In this document: piece by piece, positions 14,105-22,382 of the stretch
Layout: the number at the start of each line of letters is the position of its first letter
Position numbering within the stretch: position 1 is the first letter of the stretch
NCBI GenBank assembly: GCA_934728065.1
Contig: CAKVDW010000022.1
Span: 1-22,470, forward strand
Reading direction: 5' to 3'
DNA length: 22,470 nt
Source of the DNA: an uncultured Campylobacter sp.
GTDB taxonomy: Bacteria > Campylobacterota > Campylobacteria > Campylobacterales > Campylobacteraceae
The notes under the pieces: model-generated
What the model was told of the DNA's origin: nothing
Databases searched by the model: none
The model's input: the letters and a program-made list of their open reading frames with translations, nothing else
Translations under genes and position numbers: made by a program

Positions 14105-15825
14105 AACTTTGCTTTTTTACCACCTTTTGCTGGATATTCAAAGCTTTCCCCACAGTCAAGGCATTTGATTGTAAGTTCGCAAAAAGAATTTATACTCGCA
14201 AAGGAAGTGAAAAAATGCGATAAAATGAGTCCTAGCTTATAAACTTCTCCTAAAGAATAAAAATTTGAGTCTTTAACGCTTATGATACACCTTATGCCCT
14301 TTTTTGTAATGTATTCATCGATGATATAAGTAGAATGGGTTTTTATGTCTATTATGCTTTGTTTTAAAAGCTTGCAAAGCTCTTCACTTTGTTTATCACC
14401 CTCAAAGCCATAACTTTCTAATACATTAAAAAATGCGTTTTTGCTTAACATAGTTTGATAAGAAAAAGAAAGTATAGATACAAGTTTCCATACTAATTTC
14501 CCATTTATTTGCACCCGTCTTAAGACAGTTGGAATTTTGATATTTTTTGTTTGCGCCTCTTTTATATTTGAAATTTTGTTTATATCCCCTATTTTAAGCA
14601 GGCTAGGAATGTTTTGATTAGAACACAAGGTGTCAATGCTTATGGTTTGAGAACTTGTATCTTTTGAAAAAAAAGATATGGTTTTATAAACTTCACCCTT
14701 TAAATTTGTCTTTGTATTTAAGCTATAAAAGTCCATTTGTTTATCTGCTATAAATTCAAATCGTTCAAAATTTTTGTAATTTTTAAGCACTCTTAAGCCC
14801 GTGTCGCTATTGTGTGCTTTTACAGCCTCAACTTGAATTATCTCATAAGCATTTAAACGCATTCTATCCACAAAAATAGGATAAGTTTCTTGTTGTCCAT
14901 CAATCACAAAGGGTTCAGCACTCTTTGAAAAGGCATTGATGATAGGCGTTACACTCAAGGAAAATAAATCTTTGCGAACAATACAGTTTTTAGGAAAGGC
15001 TCTATCAAAGCTAAATTCTATGCCAAACCTACTCCCTCTTGCTCCTTGCAAAGATTCAAGTCCCTCAAGGGCAATAAAATTAAATTTTTCGGGCAAGAAA
15101 AAATACTCCCTAAGAAGACTAAAGGCTTCAAAACCTAAATCATTGTAAGAAAATAGCGTTTGAGCTTGATTAAAGCCTATATCTTTAATGTGATAAGGAC
15201 TAAGCTTAAAAATTTCCCCACTCTCATAAGCAATAAGCCTAATATCTTGCAAATATAAATGAAAATACAAAAGCAAGGTGCTAGAGGTGTATATATCATC
15301 TCCTAAATAAAGCAAAAGCCTTTTTAAATCAAGCTCTTTAAATTCTAAATTCTCTTTGGTAACGCTTAAATTTAAGGTCATCGTGTAGGATTTTTCTCTA
15401 TTTGCAAGAAAAACCTCATCTATTTTTAAGGGGTAAAGCTCTAAATCATAAACAGTTTTAAACTCACATTCTACGCCGTTTATGGACTTTGATTTAAGGC
15501 TTGAGTTTTTAGGGATATGCACCTTATTTGCCTTAGAATTTGTATCAAAATAAAACTCTTGCATACACAAAGAGGGAATGCTGTTGGTAAAATTTGGCGA
15601 GACTATGTTGATTAAAGATTCTGCTATGTGCGGGAGATTTTCATCAAGCTCTCTGCGAAGTTTTGAAGTTAAAAGGGCTAAATTTTCGATAATTCTTTCT
15701 ATATCAGGGTCCTTGCTATCAATGGACAAAAAGGGAGCTAGTTTTGGAAATTTGCTGACAAACTGTTCTCTTGTCTCATATAAAGAAGCAAGCTCTTTTT
15801 GGTAATAATAAATATCCTCTTTCAT
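14101..15825 (-). CDS. tssF: T6SS baseplate protein TssF
   Basis: 574 residues, normal for the family (also called VasA/ImpG). The N-terminus has the family layout: YYYQKELASLYETREQF, KFPKLAPFLS, then DPDIERIIENLALLTSKLRR and HIAESLINIVSPNF followed by PSLCMQEF. With TssG and TssE it forms the baseplate wedge recruited by TssK to the membrane complex. It overlaps both neighbours by four bases (tssE upstream, tssG downstream), so the three are translationally coupled. Confidence 0.92.
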   Translation of the reverse strand: MKEDIYYYQKELASLYETREQFVSKFPKLAPFLSIDSKDPDIERIIENLALLTSKLRRELDENLPHIAESLINIVSPNFTNSIPSLCMQEFYFDTNSKANKVHIPKNSSLKSKSINGVECEFKTVYDLELYPLKIDEVFLANREKSYTMTLNLSVTKENLEFKELDLKRLLLYLGDDIYTSSTLLLYFHLYLQDIRLIAYESGEIFKLSPYHIKDIGFNQAQTLFSYNDLGFEAFSLLREYFFLPEKFNFIALEGLESLQGARGSRFGIEFSFDRAFPKNCIVRKDLFSLSVTPIINAFSKSAEPFVIDGQQETYPIFVDRMRLNAYEIIQVEAVKAHNSDTGLRVLKNYKNFERFEFIADKQMDFYSLNTKTNLKGEVYKTISFFSKDTSSQTISIDTLCSNQNIPSLLKIGDINKISNIKEAQTKNIKIPTVLRRVQINGKLVWKLVSILSFSYQTMLSKNAFFNVLESYGFEGDKQSEELCKLLKQSIIDIKTHSTYIIDEYITKKGIRCIISVKDSNFYSLGEVYKLGLILSHFFTSFASINSFCELTIKCLDCGESFEYPAKGGKKAKL

Positions 15826-16217
15826 ACAACCTCACAGTATCGGTTGTTTTTAAAGCTTAATTCTATACTCAAATTTTGAAATTTATCATTTGTCAAAACG
15901 CAACCAAGCAAAAAGGATAACTGCCACGGACTTAAAGAATTATCATAACTCATAGTTGTGATTTGAATTCTTTTTTCATATTTGCCAATAAGATTGCAAA
16001 TTTCTTTTGCCATAGACGAGCAAAGTTCATTTGAGTTAAGATTCATTTCAAGGATATTACTACTCATTCCCGAGTCATTTAAGATGATGCAGTCATCAAG
16101 GCTGGTATTAAGCAAGACCTTTATATTATTTTTAATGTCCTCAAGGTCATTTTGATAAAAAGGGGTATTAGCATTTTGCTCATCAAGTTCGTATATAATC
16201 TTATCAAGCAAAGACAT
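15822..16217 (-). CDS. tssE: T6SS baseplate protein TssE (gp25-like)
   Basis: 131 residues, compact for TssE. The gp25-like core is visible: KEICNLIGKYEKRIQITTMS at about 71-90, followed by a beta-strand ending (LSIELSFKNNRYCEVV). The position of the conserved Glu-Pro-Arg motif reads Glu81-Lys82-Arg83, so the Pro is missing. Position between tssC and tssF supports the call. It starts three bases after the tssC stop and has only a weak ribosome site, suggesting coupling. Confidence 0.8.
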   Translation of the reverse strand: MSLLDKIIYELDEQNANTPFYQNDLEDIKNNIKVLLNTSLDDCIILNDSGMSSNILEMNLNSNELCSSMAKEICNLIGKYEKRIQITTMSYDNSLSPWQLSFLLGCVLTNDKFQNLSIELSFKNNRYCEVV

Positions 16218-16220
16218 TTA

Positions 16221-17675
16221 TCATTCTTTATCAAGCTTACCCACTAAAGACAGCTCAAAATTACCACCCATATATTTAAAATGAGGACGAACGCTAAGTC
16301 CTATCTTATACCAACCCGGCTCTCCTGCTACATCTTCAACCTTAATTTGTGCCTGTCTAAAGGGTCTTCTGCTCCTTACTTCAGCTGGAGGATTATCTTG
16401 GTCTGATATATACTGTCTTACCCATTCATTAAGTCCTTTTTCTATATCACTTCTTTCTTTCCAAGAGCCTATTTCCTCTCTTTGCAAGACCTTAAGATAA
16501 TGAGCTAGCCTTGATATAAGAAAGATATAAGGAAGTTGCGTGCCAAGCCTATAATTTACCTCTGCTTCTTTGCCTTCTGGGGTGTTTGGAAATACCTTTG
16601 GTTTTAAGGCTGAATTAGCCGAGAAAAAAGCAGCATTGTTGCTATCTCTTCTTAGTGTTAAAGTGATAAAGCCATTTTCAGCAAGTTCAAATTCTCTTCT
16701 GTCTGTGATTAAAACCTCAGTAGGAATTTTAGCCTGCATAGTGCCAAAACTTTCATACATATAAGTTGGCAAATCCTTCACGCTACCACCACTTTTTGGA
16801 CCTATAATGTTTCCACACCATCTATACTGTGCAAAACTTTCAGTAAGCCTTGTAGCAAAAGCATAAACTGAATTTCCCCAAAGCAAGTGATTGTGCGAAG
16901 CGTGGACATTTTCTTTGTAATTAAAGCTTTTAACAGGATTTTCCTCAGGGTCATAAGGCGAGCGAGCCAAAAAGCGAGTAACCATTAAACCTGCGTATTT
17001 GGAGTATTCATTTTCTCTAAAACTTCTCCACCTTGTGTATTGAGGACCCTCAAGCAGGCTTTGCAAGTCTTGTATATTAGCAAGTTCTGAATAATCCTCT
17101 AATCCAAAAAATTTTGGGCTACAACTTACAAGCACAGGAGAATGGCTCATTGCCGCAATGCTTGATATTTTATTTAAAAAAGTCATATCAGGGCTTGTTG
17201 TATTAAGCTGATAATCAGCTATAATAGCTCCCACAGGCTCACCACCAAACTGCCCATACTCTGAGGAATAAATATTCTTATAAGCTACACTTTTTGTAAT
17301 GTCTGGATTATTGTCAAAATCCTCTAAAAATTCCTCTTTTTTTGCATCAAAAATGTTGATTTTAATATTTTCGTTAAAATCAGTTCGTTCGACTAGAAAG
17401 TGTAAGCCTCTCCAAGTTGATTCTAGGGCTTGAAATTCCTCATTGTGTAAAATTTCATCAAGCTGTTTTGAAAGCAAGTCATCAATGTGAGCTATCATCT
17501 CATCAAGGGCGAATTTGTTGATTTTATCCTCGACCTTGTCATCTTTTACGATAGCTGATATAAACTCGGCTACACCCCTTTTGGCTATGCTGTAACTTTC
17601 ATCATTTTTAGCATACTTGCTTTTTTCCATTATGCTTTCGATGATTGGTGTTTGTATTGTTTTTTCTTTTGACAT
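16221..17675 (-). CDS. tssC: T6SS contractile sheath protein TssC (VipB)
   Basis: 484 residues, full length. TssC pairs with TssB to polymerise the cytoplasmic contractile sheath. Visible family blocks are ALESTWRGLHFLVERTDF at 83-100, TSPDMTFLNKISSIAAMSHS near the middle, and FAQYRWCGNIIGPKSGGSV in the C-terminal domain. The C-terminal part has RRPFRQAQIKVEDVAGEPGW followed by a final beta-rich PHFKYMGGNFELSL. GAGGA precedes the ATG. It begins three bases after the tssB stop. Confidence 0.96.
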   Translation of the reverse strand: MSKEKTIQTPIIESIMEKSKYAKNDESYSIAKRGVAEFISAIVKDDKVEDKINKFALDEMIAHIDDLLSKQLDEILHNEEFQALESTWRGLHFLVERTDFNENIKINIFDAKKEEFLEDFDNNPDITKSVAYKNIYSSEYGQFGGEPVGAIIADYQLNTTSPDMTFLNKISSIAAMSHSPVLVSCSPKFFGLEDYSELANIQDLQSLLEGPQYTRWRSFRENEYSKYAGLMVTRFLARSPYDPEENPVKSFNYKENVHASHNHLLWGNSVYAFATRLTESFAQYRWCGNIIGPKSGGSVKDLPTYMYESFGTMQAKIPTEVLITDRREFELAENGFITLTLRRDSNNAAFFSANSALKPKVFPNTPEGKEAEVNYRLGTQLPYIFLISRLAHYLKVLQREEIGSWKERSDIEKGLNEWVRQYISDQDNPPAEVRSRRPFRQAQIKVEDVAGEPGWYKIGLSVRPHFKYMGGNFELSLVGKLDKE

Positions 17676-17678
17676 TAT

Positions 17679-18170
17679 TTATTCCTCAACCGCTTCATTT
17701 TCTTGTTTGATTTCTAAAAGCAATTTTTCTTTCGTCTTTTCATCTTTCAAAGCTTCCAAAACAGCCTTTCTAAAATTTGGTATGTTGCCCATCGGTCCTT
17801 TTAAAGCCATTAAGGCTTCTCTAAGCTGCAAAAGCTTGTTAAGTTCTGGCACTTGCTTTGCTATACTGTCTGGAGCAAAGTCTTTCATGCTTTTGATATT
17901 AAGCTTTATATCAAGCTCTTCAGCCCCTGTGCCTAAAGCATTTTGAACGCTAAATTCAGTGTTAATATCTAATTTTTGCATAACTTGGTTGAAGTTGTTT
18001 TTATTAATTTGCAACACTTCCCTTTCTTCAAGGCTTTGCTTATTATCTCCTGTAAGATTTGCAACAACCATTAGCTTTAATGGAAGCTCCACATCAGCAC
18101 TTTGTCCATTTGTTTTAGCTTTGTAAGTTATATTTATACGCTCTTTTGGAGCTTGAGAATCATCAAACAT
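17679..18170 (-). CDS. tssB: T6SS contractile sheath protein TssB (VipA)
   Basis: 163 residues, typical length. The N-terminal RINITYKAKTNGQSADVELP and LMVVANLTGD, followed by the REVLQINKNNFNQVMQKLDI block, match the TssB family. The C-terminal helical part (ELNKLLQLREALMALKGPMG, PNFRKAVLEAL) also matches. AAGGA lies eight bases before the ATG. It is the first gene of the sheath/baseplate series and has its own promoter signal upstream. Confidence 0.95.
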   Translation of the reverse strand: MFDDSQAPKERINITYKAKTNGQSADVELPLKLMVVANLTGDNKQSLEEREVLQINKNNFNQVMQKLDINTEFSVQNALGTGAEELDIKLNIKSMKDFAPDSIAKQVPELNKLLQLREALMALKGPMGNIPNFRKAVLEALKDEKTKEKLLLEIKQENEAVEE

Positions 18171-18199
18171 CAGCAGTCCTTAAGTAAAAAATACCCTAA

Positions 18200-18205
18200 A
18201 TTATA
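18200..18205 (-). promoter_or_regulatory. Probable -10 box for tssB-C-E-F-G
   Basis: Read on the minus strand: TTTTTGTTATAATTTAGGG, a typical Campylobacter extended -10 with TATAAT, 30 bases before the tssB ATG. It lies in the 68-base gap after tssA. There is no clear terminator in that gap, so some transcription from the tssA promoter probably also enters tssB. Confidence 0.6.
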
Positions 18206-18238
18206 ACAAAAATTAATTAAAAAAAAGGTTCAAAAAGA

Positions 18239-19516
18239 TTATTTTTTTTCACTTTTTTCTTTGGCTTTGAGATAATCTTCTAACAAATACTCTTTAAGCA
18301 AAGTGTTTTCCATTAAATTTTTAAGTTGTGTGTAGATGATTTTGGCATTTTTAGACATTTTTTTCTCATCAAAAAGCTTTGCCATATCAAGCAAGGCATT
18401 TACATTGCAAAAAAGTGAATTATCATAGTTTTCGTTGTTTATGTCAAGTAAGAGTTGCTCAAATTCTTTTTGCTCTTTTACAGGTTTTGACTTTTGGCTG
18501 TATTGATGAGTGTTGCTTGGCTCTTGTTTTACAAAATAATTAAAAATTTCTTCTCTACACATAGGCTCGCCACTTTCAAAACGAAGCCTTGAAATATCTT
18601 TAAATTGAGTGATAAAATCACCAACTAAAACAGTAAGCAACTTTAAAGCTGTGGTTTTTTTGTGTTTTTCCAAAAACTCGCAAAAAAGCTTAATGCCCTC
18701 TATCCAAAAAGGATTTAAGGCAAGATTTTCCATAAAAATTTTAATATGCACCAGCTCATCATCTTTGGGTTCAAGCAAGAGTTTTATCACGCTTTTATCT
18801 ACAAAACGAATTCTTGTGATATTGTCGCTGTGTTGAGGCATTAGCTTTATCCTGCCCCACATAGCTTCTACAAACAAAGCATAAGCATTTATATCATCTT
18901 TATTATTTTGTAAAAGTTCAGTCGCTAAATTTAAAAATAAAGCCCTGTATTCTCTATCATTTAAAGAATTTAAATGAGTGCTTTTTAAATCAATGCTTAC
19001 TTGTTTTACAGGAGAGCTGGCATTATCTGTTTTTGGCATAGTTTGTTCTTGTTTTATTTGAAGTTTTACAAAATGATGCCCCAAAAGCTCTTCTAAATTT
19101 TGAAAAATATGAGCAAGGTTTAAGCTTGTTTTTTGAGAGATTGCAAGTTCGTTTTTGTTAAGCTCATCGATAAAATGCTCGCTCATATTTTTAAGCTTTT
19201 TCTTTTGTGAATTTTGGCTTTGTATTCCGCCTAATTTACTTGGATTTTGGGTTAAAATTTGAATGAAAAATTCATAATATTGAGCCATTTTTTCAAAACA
19301 AAGCTCATTGTTTAAAACAAGGCAAGCAAGCATAAAATAATTAGCGATTTTAACATCGGCAGTGTGTTTTTCCAAAAGCTGCAAAGCATACTCATAAACC
19401 TTATCCCATTGAATGCTATCGTGGTTTAGTGTTTTGTATTTTGACATTTCATTTTCTAAAAGCTGATAAAGCTCTAAATCTTCTAAATTTTCCTCAAGCT
19501 TTTCACAAAAAGACAT
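18239..19516 (-). CDS. tssA: T6SS TssA (ImpA-like) assembly protein
   Basis: I chose ATG 19516 (425 residues). It has GGAGAA four bases upstream, whereas a longer in-frame start at 19591 would add 25 AT-rich codons with no ribosome site that run through the promoter region. The N-terminal ImpA-like part contains IQWDKVYEYALQLLEKHTAD. The C-terminal part has the VasJ-like DISRLRFESGEPMCREEIFN signature. TssA proteins prime baseplate and sheath assembly and cap the growing tail. A separate promoter lies directly upstream and tssB follows in the same direction. Confidence 0.8.
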   Translation of the reverse strand: MSFCEKLEENLEDLELYQLLENEMSKYKTLNHDSIQWDKVYEYALQLLEKHTADVKIANYFMLACLVLNNELCFEKMAQYYEFFIQILTQNPSKLGGIQSQNSQKKKLKNMSEHFIDELNKNELAISQKTSLNLAHIFQNLEELLGHHFVKLQIKQEQTMPKTDNASSPVKQVSIDLKSTHLNSLNDREYRALFLNLATELLQNNKDDINAYALFVEAMWGRIKLMPQHSDNITRIRFVDKSVIKLLLEPKDDELVHIKIFMENLALNPFWIEGIKLFCEFLEKHKKTTALKLLTVLVGDFITQFKDISRLRFESGEPMCREEIFNYFVKQEPSNTHQYSQKSKPVKEQKEFEQLLLDINNENYDNSLFCNVNALLDMAKLFDEKKMSKNAKIIYTQLKNLMENTLLKEYLLEDYLKAKEKSEKK

Positions 19517-19540
19517 AAAATTCTCCAATTTTTTTCCTAA

Positions 19541-19546
19541 ATTATA
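19541..19546 (-). promoter_or_regulatory. Probable -10 box for tssA
   Basis: On the minus strand TTCAATATAATTTAGG contains TATAAT 24 bases before the chosen tssA ATG. This position also argues against the longer tssA start at 19591, which lies upstream of it. Confidence 0.55.
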
Positions 19547-19570
19547 TTGAATTTTAAACAAGTTTATGTT

Positions 19571-19632
19571 AATTTTACACAAAATTTTCAAGGTTTTATT
19601 GACCTTAAAAATTTTCTAAATTTTACACAAAA
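19571..19632. repeat. Pair of exact 14-base direct repeats in the tssA/tssJ gap
   Basis: AATTTTACACAAAA occurs at 19571-19584 and again at 19619-19632, flanking a long imperfect palindrome. In DNA this rich in A/T some repeats are expected, but a 14-base exact repeat with ACAC at its core, 48 bases apart, is a plausible regulator site. The second copy overlaps the tssJ ribosome site region. Confidence 0.4.
19581..19615. promoter_or_regulatory. Imperfect palindrome, candidate operator between tssA and tssJ
   Basis: The left arm AAAATTTTCAAGGT (19581-19594) and the right arm ACCTTAAAAATTTT (19602-19615) pair at 13 of 14 positions, with a 7-base spacer. It is centred in the divergent intergenic region, where one bound regulator could control both operons. 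A transcribed hairpin in the tssJ leader is the alternative. Confidence 0.4.
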
Positions 19633-19640
19633 AGGTGAAA

Positions 19641-20123
19641 ATGCGTTCAGTAGTTCTTATTTTACTTTCAAGTTTATTTTTTTTTAGTGCTTGTTCAAGG
19701 ACAGTGAGTATAAATTTTAACAACACTGAAAATTCAAACCTTAACAACAGAAATGATGATGTGCCAATCACTCTTATCATTTATCAGCTTAAGGATATAA
19801 AGAAATTTGAAAAAGCGGGCGAGGAAGATTTGATAGCTAGAGAAGATGGAGTTTTGGGTAAGGATAAGATTGATTCTTTAAAAATGCAGCTTGCTCCACA
19901 AGATGAAAATGTATTTGCCATTAAAGTAGAGGATAAAGAAGTGAGCTATATAGGAGTGCTTGCCCTTTTTGCAAATAAAGTTGGAAAGATGACAAAAATT
20001 TGGGTAAGGACCAAAAAAGCTGATGGAATTTTTACTAAAAGTTTGAAATTTGAAATCACCAACGAGGGCATTAAAAGAGTGAAAAAATTCAGCAAAAAGA
20101 TAGAGAAACAAAATGGCAGATAA
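19641..20123 (+). CDS. tssJ: T6SS outer-membrane lipoprotein TssJ
   Basis: 160 residues from ATG 19641, with AAAGG five bases upstream; an in-frame GTG at 19635 overlaps that site and is less likely. It has a lipoprotein signal peptide ending FFFSAC with the lipidated Cys at residue 18 and Ser next, so outer-membrane sorting is expected. The mature domain has the TssJ opening (VPITLIIYQLKDIKKFEKAG), then the GVLALFANKVG segment. TssJ anchors TssM to the outer membrane. It overlaps tssK by 11 bases. Confidence 0.88.
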   Translation: MRSVVLILLSSLFFFSACSRTVSINFNNTENSNLNNRNDDVPITLIIYQLKDIKKFEKAGEEDLIAREDGVLGKDKIDSLKMQLAPQDENVFAIKVEDKEVSYIGVLALFANKVGKMTKIWVRTKKADGIFTKSLKFEITNEGIKRVKKFSKKIEKQNGR

Positions 20124-21504
20124 GCTTAAAGTCGCTTGGTTTAATGGCTTGAATATAGATAAAATTCATTTTGAGCAACAAGAAAGATACTTACAAGGGT
20201 ATATAGATGCCAAAACTATGGCAGTAAGTAGCAATTTATATGGGGTTATGGACTTAGATTTTTCTAAAGAACTGCTCATTGAGGGCAAGATAGCCCTTAC
20301 TAAAATTTCAGGCATAGCTAAGGACGGAAGCGTGTTTAATGCCCCAGAACAAGACTTATTGCCAGAGCCTTTGGAGTTAAAATATGATTCTTTAAGCAAT
20401 TCTATCATCACCTTAAAAATTCCTTTAGGCTTTACAAGTCTTGCTGATATATCTTTGCTTAATAACATTCCAAATTCTAAATACATAACCCTTAAAAGTA
20501 TGATTAGCTCAAGGATTTATGATGATGTAGCCAAAGATGAGGTTGAGAAGTTAGACGGTGCTAACGAACAAAACATAAGTTTTACCCAAGAAAAAGAAAA
20601 TCTTAGCCTTGCAAGCTTAAGGCTTAAGCTTGGTATATTAGGAGACAGCACGAGTGATGAGCTTGAGTTTCCCATTGCTAAAATCAAAAACATAGACAAC
20701 AACCAAAAAATAGAACTTGATGAGGGCTTTATCCCAACCTGCCTTGATATAAGTAAAAATTCTATAATAAAGGCTTTTTTAGAAGAGACTTTGTATTCTA
20801 TAAAATCACACAAAGAAACGCTTGGCAATATCTTTAAAGGCATAGACCAAACCAAAAATACGCTTGATTTTAGCACTTATTTGGCTTTAAATTTACTTAA
20901 AAAATACTATCTTATATTTTCATATCTTAACAACAAAGACAAACTTCACCCCGAATTTTTGTATGAAAAACTTGTAGAATTTCAAGGCGAACTTGGAATT
21001 TTTAACGAGGACGGTGCCTTTTTGGAATTTATTGCTTACAAGCATCAAAGTTTAAATGAAAGCTTTATCCCGCTCATCAACAACATACGCATTTTATTTG
21101 CTAAAATCACTTCACCTCGTTATACTATGGCAAATATCATCAGTCTTGGCAACGGCTTTTATGATATGCTCTTTGATAATGCAAGCATAATAGAAGAAGC
21201 TGAACTCTTTTTAGCCATAAGTGCTGATGTAAATTATGAATATTTGCTTAAAAACTTTAAATCCCAAAGTAAAATTCACACACAAAGCAAGATAAAAAAC
21301 ATAGTCGCCACCCAGCTTAAGGGCATAAACATAGAACAAATTCCAAATATCCCCTCAGCCTTGCCTTATCTTAATGGTTATATTTATTATAAAATCGACA
21401 AAAAAGACCCCTTGTTTGCTGATTTTAAAGGCGAAACTGTGTTAAGCTTATATCTTACAAACAATATCAAAAGCCCAGATATAAAAGTATGGGCTGTATT
21501 TTAA
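20113..21504 (+). CDS. tssK: T6SS baseplate-membrane connector TssK
   Basis: 463 residues, typical length. The opening KVAWFNGLNIDKIHFEQQER matches the W-x-x-GL ... HFxQQ start of TssK (VasE), and LPEPLELKYDSLSNSIITLK continues the N-terminal shell-like domain. TssK forms trimers that link the TssF/G wedge to TssL/TssM at the inner membrane. It sits between tssJ and tssL with an 11-base overlap upstream and a 9-base gap downstream. Confidence 0.93.
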   Translation: MADKLKVAWFNGLNIDKIHFEQQERYLQGYIDAKTMAVSSNLYGVMDLDFSKELLIEGKIALTKISGIAKDGSVFNAPEQDLLPEPLELKYDSLSNSIITLKIPLGFTSLADISLLNNIPNSKYITLKSMISSRIYDDVAKDEVEKLDGANEQNISFTQEKENLSLASLRLKLGILGDSTSDELEFPIAKIKNIDNNQKIELDEGFIPTCLDISKNSIIKAFLEETLYSIKSHKETLGNIFKGIDQTKNTLDFSTYLALNLLKKYYLIFSYLNNKDKLHPEFLYEKLVEFQGELGIFNEDGAFLEFIAYKHQSLNESFIPLINNIRILFAKITSPRYTMANIISLGNGFYDMLFDNASIIEEAELFLAISADVNYEYLLKNFKSQSKIHTQSKIKNIVATQLKGINIEQIPNIPSALPYLNGYIYYKIDKKDPLFADFKGETVLSLYLTNNIKSPDIKVWAVF

Positions 21505-21513
21505 AGGCGCAGT

Positions 21514-22293
21514 ATGCAAGAAGAAATTAATGAAGAAACCAAAGACATAAGCTTGCTTTTAAGCTCTGAGCTTAGCGGACTTAAAAATAATAAAGTTGTA
21601 GATTATTCATTAGAACTTCTTTTACTGACCTTTAGGCTTTGCAATGTAAGCTCACTTGAAACAAGCACGATAGAAAATCTCAAAGAAAAGCTTGTCAATG
21701 ACATTTTGGTTTGGAGCGCAAAATTAAGCGGCTCTAAAGAATATGATGAAAAAGATATAGTAAAGCTTAGATACTGTCTTTGTGTATTTATAGATGAAAG
21801 CTTGATGAAAAATGAACTTTTTATGAGCAGCTCTTGGGCTAACAATACCCTTACTATCAGGCTTTTTGATGAAACATTAGGAGGGGATAATTTTTATGAT
21901 ATTGCTCTTTCTTGGCTTAACAATCCTGCCAAAAACAAAGATTTTTTAGAATTTATCTATGCCTTGCTTGTGCTAGGATACAAGGGCAAATACTCAAACG
22001 ATAAAGATGTCAAAGAAAGAATACTTTATCTTTGCAACAACATAGCCTCATCTTTAAGCCCTCTTTTAAATGCAAATGAAGAACTTGCCTTTACAAAAGC
22101 CTATGTCAAAGAAGCCAAAGAAAGTTTTTGGCAAAGATTTCAAAGAAAATACCTCAAAACAGTGCTTATAGCACTGCCCTTGTGTATCATTTTCATCATA
22201 TACGCTTATGTCTTGCTTGACCTTGGGACAAATAATGCAAAAATTGATGAAAATATCAGCTCATTCATAGAATCCACCAAAGTCAGCAAATAA
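21514..22293 (+). CDS. tssL: T6SS inner-membrane protein TssL (DotU-like)
   Basis: 259 residues with AAAGG before ATG 21514. The cytoplasmic DotU-like domain is seen in LRYCLCVFIDESLM (85-98), SWANNTL, LFDETLGGDNFYD and LLVLGYKGKYSND (151-163). One C-terminal transmembrane helix lies at about 214-236 (VLIALPLCIIFIIYAYVLLD), leaving a short periplasmic tail. There is no peptidoglycan-binding OmpA domain. In many T6SS loci tssM comes next, but here pseB follows. Confidence 0.93.
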   Translation: MQEEINEETKDISLLLSSELSGLKNNKVVDYSLELLLLTFRLCNVSSLETSTIENLKEKLVNDILVWSAKLSGSKEYDEKDIVKLRYCLCVFIDESLMKNELFMSSSWANNTLTIRLFDETLGGDNFYDIALSWLNNPAKNKDFLEFIYALLVLGYKGKYSNDKDVKERILYLCNNIASSLSPLLNANEELAFTKAYVKEAKESFWQRFQRKYLKTVLIALPLCIIFIIYAYVLLDLGTNNAKIDENISSFIESTKVSK

Positions 22294-22382
22294 ACAGCTT
22301 ATATCCCTCACTCATTTTTTGTTCTACATTTGGAACGGTTTTTGCTAAATTCATTCATAATTTTAGATTGTAAGGGTAATCA
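22294..22382. other. Gap between tssL and pseB
   Basis: 89 bases. It holds the sigma-54-type promoter described separately and a ribosome site AAGGG (22372-22376). I see no intrinsic terminator after tssL, no repeat and no attachment-site-like duplication. Confidence 0.5.
22330..22346 (+). promoter_or_regulatory. Sigma-54 promoter of pseB
   Basis: TTGGAACGGTTTTTGCT has GG at 22332-22333 and GC at 22344-22345, exactly 12 bases apart as required for the -24/-12 elements. The GGAAC/TTGCT form is the usual one in Campylobacter flagellar genes. Predicted transcription starts about 12 bases after the GC, some 25 bases before the pseB ATG. Confidence 0.7.

Noticed and set aside
19517..19591. Longer N-terminus for TssA starting at 19591
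   Set aside because: No ribosome site; it would read through the probable tssA -10 box at 19541-19546 and part of the palindrome, whereas ATG 19516 has GGAGAA upstream.
20166..20876. Two minus-strand frames (20166-20486, 20517-20876) inside tssK
   Set aside because: Ser/Leu-rich antisense shadows of tssK with no ribosome site or conserved features.
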